Source: Phragmites australis (lineage: Eukaryota; Streptophyta; Magnoliopsida; Poales; Poaceae). Taken from it: DNA of 64,000 nt. The position numbers and the translations under genes are program-made. The stretch's first letter is position 1; the number at the start of each line of letters is the position of its first letter. Location of the stretch: positions 52,377,001-52,441,000 of the forward strand of contig NC_084921.1 of NCBI RefSeq assembly GCF_958298935.1. The letters run 5' to 3'. Below the pieces are notes generated by a model that was not told the origin of the DNA, made no database searches, and saw only the letters and a program-made list of their open reading frames with translations. Positions 56,532 to 64,000 of the stretch are shown in pieces.

Positions 56532-56548
56532 TGGTATTAGCTTCCCTT
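56532..56548 (+). promoter_or_regulatory. Primer-binding site of the Copia element
   Basis: TGGTATTAGC directly after the LTR resembles the initiator-Met tRNA site TGGTATCAGAGC with changes. Confidence 0.75.
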
Positions 56549-56794
56549 CTTCCTGGCTTCTTCTGTTGCCTCACCAGCGCCTGATTCGACGCCTCCGCCG
56601 GCTCCTTTGGTCGCAGCCACGACTGCAGTAGCACCTGCTGCCGTCCCACCCCCCCCCTCCGCTACCTCCCCTCTGTTGCCCAGCACCGCCACCTCACGCG
56701 ACGTGCGCTCCCACCTCCGCTTTCAAACGTCGCTGCTCCACGCGATGCAGCCTTTCTTCCCACCGTGCAGAACACCCTGCGCGTCTTCTGCGCC

Positions 56795-57835
56795 ATGTCG
56801 GCACCAGGCTCCGACGACGCCACAACAAACGCCGTCGCGCCCGTCATGGCGAGCCCCTACGCGACCATCTCCGTGCGAACGCACGTTCCGGTCATCCTCA
56901 ACCTCAACACTCCGAACTACAACAAATGGGCTTCGTTCTTCACCTCCCTCTGCGGCAAGTTCTCGGTCTACTCCACCATATCGATGACTCTGCACCGGCT
57001 GCTCCAACTGACCCCAGCTGGGTTCAAGCCGATTACTCCATCCTCGGGTGGATCTATGGCTCCGTCGAAGATAACGTCCTCGACGTCACCATGGAACCCA
57101 ACCAGTATGCCCGCCCACTTTGGATTGCCATAGGAACCTCTTCAACGACAACAAAGAGCCGCACGCCATATTCCTCAGCAACCAGTTCCATTCCTTTGTG
57201 CAAGGCGACCTCACCATTTCCGAGTATTGCCAGCGCCTAAAAACGCTAGCCGACTCCCTGCGCGACGTCGGCCACGCCGTCTCCGAGCCACAACTCGTCC
57301 TCAACATGCTGCGTGGCCTCAACCCGCGCTTCTCAAGCGTGGCAGATAGCATCGCTAACGACACGCCGTTCCCGACCTTCACCAAAGCACGATCCGTGCT
57401 TGTCCTCAAGGAGTTACGCATGGCGAACGAGTCCAAGGTCGTCTCGGATACGGTGCTCCTCGCCTCAGCACCCCCACCGTCCTGCGGCACGGGCGGGTGT
57501 CGCGGTTCGATGCCTCGTTCCTCCCCTGCGCCCTCAGTTGCCACTCGCGACTCCAAACGCGGAGGCAAGAACCGCCGAGGCCGGCAGTACCACGGCGGCC
57601 AGTCATCCACAGCACATCCACCCTCGACTCCACCTGCAGGACCATGGGTTTGCTTCAACCCATGGACCATTCAACCCGGTGCGTCACCCTGGCGTCCAGC
57701 GCCCGGCCTCCTTGGTGCCTACCCCCGGGCGCCACAAGCTCACACAGCTTTCGCACCATCCCAGCAGCCCGTGCCAACATGGGACCAGGCAGGCTTGGTG
57801 GCCACCATAAACCAACTCTCCCTCCAGAATCCCGG
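56795..57835 (+). pseudogene. Copia Gag (UBN2-type), frameshifted
   Basis: The start is the ATG at 56795 (MSAPGSDDATTN...). The conserved Gag core is read in three frames: LNTPNYNKWASFF, then SILGWIYGSVEDNVLDV, then LFNDNKEPHAIFLSNQFH and GDLTISEYCQRLKTLADSL. Frame changes occur near 56958 and 57131. The tail is Gly/Pro-rich with RGGKNRRGRQYHGG; no CCHC zinc knuckle is visible, as in several grass Copia families. Confidence 0.85.
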
Positions 57836-58142
57836 CAACTGGATTCTCGACACGGGCGCCACTTCTCACATGTCATCCCATGACGGTATACTACTCTCCC
57901 ATCTCTCTCCCACTCCTCCGACCACCATCACAGTTGGAACCGGTACTCAAATACCTGTTATTAGTCGTGGTCATTCTTTACTCCATACACCTTCATCTAA
58001 CTTTTTATTGAGCAATGTTTTGATTGTCCCTTCAATTGTTCGAAACCTCTTGTCAGTTCGACAATTTACTCGTGACAATCTTGCTCAACTGAATTTGATC
58101 CTTTCGGTTTCTGTGTCAAGGACCTTCAAACCAGGCGCGTGA
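57836..58142 (+). pseudogene. Copia aspartic protease
   Basis: NWILDTGATSHMSSH contains the catalytic DTGA. It is in the same frame as the last part of Gag. The frame is lost near 58090 by an indel and reaches a stop at 58140. Confidence 0.85.
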
Positions 58143-59755
58143 TTCTTCGCTGCAATAGTTCGGGCGACCTCTACTCCTTCCCGGCCGCCACCTCCACTGC
58201 AGCTCAAGCCAACCTCGCCACTTCATCCTCGATTTGGCACCAGCGTCTCGGTCACCCCGGTTCTGCTGCTCTAGACACTTTAAATAAATCATCTTTCATT
58301 TCTTGTAATAAAGTAGGCCACACCGTTTGCCATGCCTGCCAGCTCGGCAAACACGTTCGCTTACCATTTCCAAACTCTAGTTCACATACATCAGTTCCCT
58401 TTGAATTAGTTCATTGTGATGTATGGACATCTCCCATTATTAGCAACTCTGGTTTCAAATATTACCTGGTGATTCTAGATGATTTCTCCCATTTCTATTG
58501 GACTTATCCTCTCACCAACAAATCACAAGTACATCAGCACATCGTACACTTTTTCAACTATGTCACCACACAATTTGGCCTTCCTTTGAAATCCATACAA
58601 GCAGACAATGAAAAGGAGTTTGTAAATAACACCTCCTCCCAATTCTTTTCCAACCACGGCATTCTCCTTCGCCTCTCTTGTCCTTATACCTCACAGCAAA
58701 ATGGCAAGGCCGAACGCGCTCTACGCACTCTAAACAACGTCACCCGTACACTTCTACTGCATGCCAATATGCCTTCTTCCTATTGGACCGAGACTCTCGC
58801 CACGGCTACTTACCTCCTCAACCGCCGCCCATCCTCCGCCATAGAGAACATTACTCCCTTTGAAAAACTCCATCGTACCCCTCCTACATATGGTCATCTC
58901 CGCGTGTTTGGGTGCCTCTGTTATCCAAACCTGATCTCCACCACCCCTCACAAACTCGCCCCCCGATCCGCCGCGTGTGTCTTCTTAGGCTACCCTACCT
59001 CTCATAAGGGGTATCGCTGCCTTGATCTCTCCACACGCCGGATCATCATATCACGCCATGTTGTGTTCGACGAATTGTCGTTTCCTTTTGCTAATCCTGT
59101 CATAGGTCCACCGGCCGCTCCTGCGACTGCATCCCTGGACTTCCTCATTGAAGACAACATCGATCACCCAGCCGTGCCGGTGCTTCGCACTGCTGCCACA
59201 GCAGCACCACTGGATTTGGAAGTTCCAGACCACTCCGGCGGCCAACGGTCTCCAGCGCATGCTCCATCCACCAGCGAGCAAGCGCGCTCCGCTCAAGCAG
59301 TCGCTCCATTACCCGCAGATGATGAACACCCGCTGGTTCACCTGCTCAGTACCGCGCTCGCTCCAGCTGACGTACCGCTCAGCTCCTCCTCATCGGCGCA
59401 CGCTACCTGCCCCAACATCGAGCACGGCACTGCCCCGTCTTCACAACATCAGCTCGACCCCCTGGTCTACTCCAGAAGGCCACGCACGGTAGTGCCAGAC
59501 GGCGCCTCTGCACCTGGCACGTCGCCGGTTCTGCCGTCCCCACCAGCTGCAACTAATCCAGCAGCTCCACCAGCAGCCAACACGCAGTCGCTCCACGGGA
59601 CTGTGCCGCGGCCATCCATCGGTGACCATCCGATGATCACCCGCGCACGCGCCGGTATCGTCAAACCAGTCGACCGCTTGTCCCTCGCTGCAATCAACTC
59701 CTCGGTCTCTGCCATTCCGGCAAACTACCGCAGCGCCCTCGCCGATCCTAATTAG
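58139..59755 (+). pseudogene. Copia integrase
   Basis: A 538-codon frame. The HHCC zinc-binding segment is WHQRLGHPG ... CHACQLGKH, followed by the catalytic core with CDVWTSP, SIQADNEKEFVN and QQNGKAERA carrying the D, D and E residues. A long variable Pro/Ala/Ser-rich linker follows. TAG at 59753-59755 interrupts the frame where a Trp (TGG) would be expected. Confidence 0.92.
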
Positions 59756-59764
59756 CGAGCTGCA

Positions 59765-60607
59765 ATGGCCGAGGAATATAAGGCCCTCATCGACAACAAA
59801 ACTTGGCGCCTCGTACCGCGCCCACAGGGCGCAAACATCGTCACCGGAAAGTGGATCTACAAGCACAAGTACCACTTCGACGGCAGTCTTGCGCGTTACA
59901 AAGCTCGCTGGGTCGTTCATGGGTACTCACAGCAACACGGCCTCGACTACGATGAGACGTTCAGTCCAGTGGTCAAACCAGCTACCATCCGGACTGTTCT
60001 CTCCATTGCTGCATCGCGCTCCTGGTCCATACACCAACTCGATGTCAAGAATGCCTTCTTGAATGGTACTCTTGATACGACCGTCTACTGCCAGCAGCCG
60101 TTCGGCTTCGTCGACCTTGCTCACTCTGACCACGTGTGCCTTTTACAAAAGTCACTCTATGGTCTGAAGCAGGCTCCTCGAGCATGGTACCAGCGGTTCG
60201 CCACATACATTCGTCGTCTCGGCTTCGTCGCCTCCACTTCAGACACGTCTCTCTTCGTTCTACGAGACGGTGGCCACATGGCTTACCTTCTGCTCTACGT
60301 CGACGACATCGTGCTGACCGCCTCCTCGAGTAACTTGCTTCAGCGCCTCATCGACATGCTACACTCAAAGTTCGCGATGACAGACCTTGGTGATCTGCAT
60401 CACTTCCTCGGCATCTCTGTCACGCGATCCTCTGATGGACTCTTCCTCTCCCAGCGCCAGTACGCTGTCGATATTCTACGCCGTGCCGGCATGGCTGAGT
60501 GTCACCCCACCACAACACCTGTGGACACTCATGCCAAGATCTCCGGCCATGATGGTGCTCCGGTGGCTGACCCTTCCAACTACCGTAGCATTGCGGGCGC
60601 TCTCTAG
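59765..60607 (+). pseudogene. Copia reverse transcriptase
   Basis: An open frame of 280 codons begins just after the stop at 59755. Motifs include LVPRPQGANIVTGKWIYK, DYDETFSPVVKPATIRTVL, QLDVKNAFLNGTL, SLYGLKQAPRAW and the catalytic YVDD in LLLYVDDIVL. A TAG at 60605-60607 replaces a probable CAG before YLTLTLPDL. Confidence 0.93.
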
Positions 60608-61231
60608 TACCTGACACTCACTCTCCCAGACTTGACCTATCCTGTTCAACAGGTTTGTCTCTTCATGCATGATCCCCGTGAGCCCCATCTCGCGTTGATC
60701 AAACGTATCCTGTGATACGTCAAGGGCACCATCGACTTCGGCCTTCACCTCGGCGTCTCCACAGTGACTTCCCTCACCGCCTATTCAGACGCTGACTGGG
60801 CAGGTTGCCCTGACTCTCGCTGTTCCACCTCTGGCTACTGCGTCTACCTCGGCAACAACCTCGTCTCCTAGTCCTCCAAGAGACAAACCACGGTGTCCCG
60901 TTCCAGTGCAGAGGCTGAGTACCGAGCTGTTGCTCACGTCGTCACCGAGTGCTGGTGGCTGCGGCAACTCCTCCAGGAGCTTCATGTTCCTCTTGCTTCG
61001 GCGACTATTGTCTACTGCGACAATGTCAGCGCTGTCTACATGTCGACCAATCCTGTTCAACACCGGCGTACGAAGCACATTGAGATCGACATCCATTTTG
61101 TCCGCGACAAGGTGTCTCTTGGAGAGGTCCGAGTGCTTCATGTGCCCACCTCCCACCAGTTCGTGGACATAATGACTAAAGGCCTGCCGACACAGCTCTT
61201 CAAGGATTTTCAGGCCAGTCTCTGCGTCTGA
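60608..61231 (+). pseudogene. Copia RNase H
   Basis: Continues in the RT frame with TGA at 60713-60715 (probably CGA) and TAG at 60869-60871 (probably TGG). Recognisable are YSDADWAGCPDSR, SRSSAEAEYRAVAH and CDNVSAVYMS, which carry the acidic catalytic residues. Ends at TGA 61229-61231. Confidence 0.9.
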
Positions 61232-61244
61232 GATCCTCCCGCTG

Positions 61245-61258
61245 CGACTGCGGGTGGG
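61245..61258 (+). promoter_or_regulatory. Polypurine tract of the Copia element
   Basis: GACTGCGGGTGGG directly precedes the 3' LTR. The tract is only partly purine but lies in the required position. Confidence 0.6.
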
Positions 61259-61473
61259 TATTAGAAGAAATTGTATACCCTTATTGCATTGCCATGTATA
61301 GTCCTCTTAATTGGGATTTATTTCATTGCCACGTATACCTGTATCTTGCCTAGCGTAGCCCCCTGATTAGGCTCCTGTAAACTTCCTAACCTAGGCTCCT
61401 AACCGGCTATATATGAAATGCATCCCGGTCTATTAGGCTGTGGTGTCTTGCACCATTCTTCTACCTCTCTACA
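61259..61473 (+). repeat. 3' LTR of the Copia element (215 bp)
   Basis: Identical to the 5' LTR except three C/T positions. Confidence 0.96.
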
Positions 61474-61664
61474 CTTACCATGCATGAATAATCTGAACAT
61501 GCAAAATATGAGCCAGAAAGCAGCAATATTTTCATGTTGACAGAAGTTTACATAGTTGCTCCTTACATGATTAAGGAACAGATCGGCCACAGATCACAAG
61601 AACAACTATAGGAATGCTGCTTATGAAATATGGCAGATATGATCAACTTGCTGGGTAACAATGG

Positions 61665-64000
61665 CTACTGCGCATTGGGCATGCGCAATTGGAACGACAG
61701 TTCAGAGTGACCGCTGAGTTCAAACTCGCAGGTGTCGCCTTCCTGCAGGTTGTTCTCCCTGCTGATGTCAACCCACCCACTGATGAAGCCGTTGAACCTT
61801 GGGGTGCACTGGTACAGCACAGGCCAGAGTCTCATGCATGGGTCCTTGAGCACTACAACCTTCCTTCCCTGTTTCTTCGTTCTTGGAAGAGCCGGTAGCC
61901 GACCGGGGAGCTCCTGTAAGAAGATTTTTTTTAGAACGATGGTGCAGAATGGTAAGCTCACATCAATCAAACATTTTCTCATGTAGGAAAGAAATACAAA
62001 CAGAGAGATCGAGCAGTTAGTCCATTGCTCCATGCTGCTTAGCTGAACTTTGGACGGTGAAAATTCAGAGTTCATTTTTTTAAAGAATAATTTTCTAGTA
62101 TTGTCAGGCTAGGTAAAGAAACTTTTTGCCTCTTAGTTCCTATCAACAACTAGGAATTCAACACCATGACTGTCCTCTGTTATCAGCTAGACCTGGCCTA
62201 TTGTGCTCAATTATAGTAATCCATTAACCAGACGTTATTTCGCCATCTTCTAAGGCTTAGGTTCATAACTGGGAGACGTGCTTCAGATATTTTAATGGTT
62301 TTAAATCATGAATTTGGTAAACTTACGAATGAGGAAATAATTCAAGAGTGTAACTGCCCCCCTCAATAGTAAATAAATAAAAATTAGTTAAGGCTACTCA
62401 CAAGCCAAGTTTGATCTGGTGTGGGTACAGCAATGCAAAACTTCCCGCTGTTTGCTTCAAGTGCAAGAACACCACCTGATTCAAAGCTTCTACTTTGGAG
62501 GCCTCCAGAGTTATTTACTGTACATTGAATCCAGATTCATGAAATAGATTTTATGTGATGTATTTGTGAAAGTTAACATGCATCAAGTGGAAGCATTCTG
62601 TCTGTAATACCAGTTTGCAGAGGCTTTGATCTACTTGACATGATTTCAGCAGCATTCTGTCCTGTACTATCTTGCATGTTAACCTGATCATCTTGCGGTT
62701 TATCTGGAACAAATCCTGAAGCTTTATGGTTGCTCAATAAGTTTAATCAGTAAACATGAAAATACAAAGAAAAGGAATATTTATATATCTTGTTCACAAC
62801 AAAAGATTAGAAGAAACTCTTTAAGAAAAAGGAGTGCAGGTTACCAACCTTTTTTTTGTGCTGCTTGGTTGAACAAAATATTGCATTTCTCCTTATTACA
62901 TCTGGTTAGTGCACATTCACTAGAAGGCACTTCAGCATCAGTGGGAGGAGAACAATTCTCTCCAAATGATGATGGCTCATTGGAGGGCAACGCGTTGATG
63001 TCTATGCCGTGCGCTGGAACATTGACAGCACCTGTACATGTTCCCGGTGTATCAGTCATCTCTTTATTTTCGGTGCATGACAATGTTTCTAACATCATCA
63101 AATGCTGACCAACTCCGATGGAGGAATGGCGATTGTTTGAGTTATTCTCAGGGCAACTGAAACCTGAAGTTTGGCCATTAGTATTTGGCCCTTCCATATT
63201 CAGATCAACTGAAAATGCTTCTGGATTACATAGATCACTCTCAAATTCGTATATATCAGCTGACAAAAATATATCATGCATACTCACTTCATTAAGATCC
63301 ATCATAGCCAAAGGTTCACTAGCATCAACATTTGTTGGCAAATTAGAGCCCTCACCATTCTCAATTTCTAGAGCCAATGCACGGTGAAGTTGAAATGGCC
63401 TATTTTGGTCCGCGTGCGTCGACTCATTACCATCCATCATCATATTCGTCGTATTGTTTGTGTTAGGAGTAACAGATAAGCCAGCTACAACAATGCTTTC
63501 CGGTGGTTGTTGTCCAGTTGCAACAGAAGTTGGGTGCACCCTGACAGTAGCATTGCATTCTTTTTCTTTTTCTTTAAAGATTGTACAGTCGTCTGCTGTT
63601 TCAGTCTCTCCATCAAACACCTTCTGAACTATGCCTTGATGTCTTAAAGAGACCTCAGAAACTTCTTGTGATTCTGCAGCTCCTACCTCCGGTGCTTTCA
63701 CTGATGTTTCAGAACATTTTAGTTCAGATGCAGAATTGGGAACATCAGAGTCGTCAACGCAAACAAGAACTGACATTTTACAGTCGCTCGGGCCCAGATC
63801 ATTTCGGAGATCAATACGTTGTTTCTTTTTACAGCTTTCCACATTGTTCTTGTTTTTCTTCACCGTTTGGATACTGAGAGAGCTTGTTTCCTCTCTGGGC
63901 TTCCTCTTCCGGCTCTGCCTTTTGTTCCTCTCACAGGGATACAGCCTTTCAACAGCTGATGGGGCAAACATTTGCACAGTGAAGACCGACCTGGCGATCT
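61665..64000 (-). CDS. B3-domain DNA-binding protein (Os01g0905400-like), partial
   Basis: Minus-strand exons are 64000(edge)-62849, 62715-62611, 62517-62402 and 61913-61665, with GT...AG introns and matching phases. The window lacks the 5' end, where a first B3 domain is expected in this family. The large exon encodes a basic, probably nuclear-targeting segment (RNKRQSRKRKPREE, KKNKNN), then an acidic Ser/Asn-rich linker with two DLN-like segments (MMDLNEVSMHD, FSVDLNMEGP), which may be EAR-type repression motifs. The last two exons form the C-terminal B3 domain: LPGRLPALPRTKKQGRKV, WPVLYQCTPRF, GWVDISRENNLQEGDTCEFEL. B3 proteins bind DNA as transcriptional regulators. No disruption is visible. 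Convergent with EXO70. Confidence 0.85.

Larger units (their letters stand above)
56317..61473 (+). mobile_element. Ty1/Copia retrotransposon, complete, recent, coding region disrupted
   Basis: LTRs of 215 bp lie at 56317-56531 and 61259-61473, differing at only three positions, all C/T. A perfect 5-bp target duplication CTTAC lies at 56312-56316 and 61474-61478. The LTRs start TATTAG and end CTACA, so the usual TG start is TA in both copies. A primer-binding site TGGTATTAGC follows the first LTR; a purine-rich run GCGGGTGGG precedes the second. Domain order Gag, protease, integrase, RT, RNase H is that of Copia. Three frameshifts and four nonsense codons disable it. It sits between the 3' ends of the EXO70 and B3 genes. 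Confidence 0.96.

Overview
The window looks like nuclear DNA from a grass (Poaceae). It has three spliced, low-copy plant genes set in a large mass of nested LTR retrotransposons, with LINE, MITE-like and microsatellite sequence in between. No bacterial, organellar or CRISPR-like feature was seen. The genes resemble, in this order, rice chromosome 1 genes as I remember them: a type-B response regulator (ORR26-like), an EXO70 exocyst gene, and a two-B3-domain protein of the Os01g0905400 type. I infer collinearity with that segment.

Layout. 1-4108: one minus-strand Gypsy LTR, cut by a solo LTR (2370-3822). 4787-8209: the type-B response regulator, minus strand, five exons. 8210-19970: mostly non-coding, with tandem repeats, an LTR-like element (12392-13954), two MITE-like elements and a GC-rich island (about 15040-16070). 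19971-30203: an old, complete but dead Gypsy element of the Tat lineage, minus strand, with two RNase H domains, an antisense ORF, two 596-bp LTRs and a solo LTR (28356-29917) inside its 5' LTR. 30204-43990: stacked Gypsy remnants, including a third solo LTR (31250-32630), a 3274-bp LTR with a perfect 10-bp terminal inverted repeat (32711-35984), and an internally deleted second element (about 38240-41990). 43990-49900: poorly conserved sequence with long (AT)n tracts, a 1-kb retro-insertion flanked by an 18-bp target duplication, and a relic of a second EXO70 gene. 49950-53850: a 5'-truncated, decayed L1-type LINE, minus strand. 54099-56167: the EXO70 gene, plus strand. 56317-61473: a young Copia element with 215-bp LTRs and a perfect 5-bp target duplication. 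61665-64000: the B3 gene, minus strand, running off the right edge.

The host genes have unrelated jobs: cytokinin signalling, exocytosis and DNA binding. They share only a neighbourhood. EXO70 and the B3 gene converge, and the Copia element sits between their 3' ends. I did not find an unmistakably new system. The observations most worth following are the antisense ORF with its own TATA box, the G-box arrays in the solo LTR, the scrambled EXO70 duplicate, and the unidentified 1-kb retro-insertion. All alignments and difference counts were done by eye.
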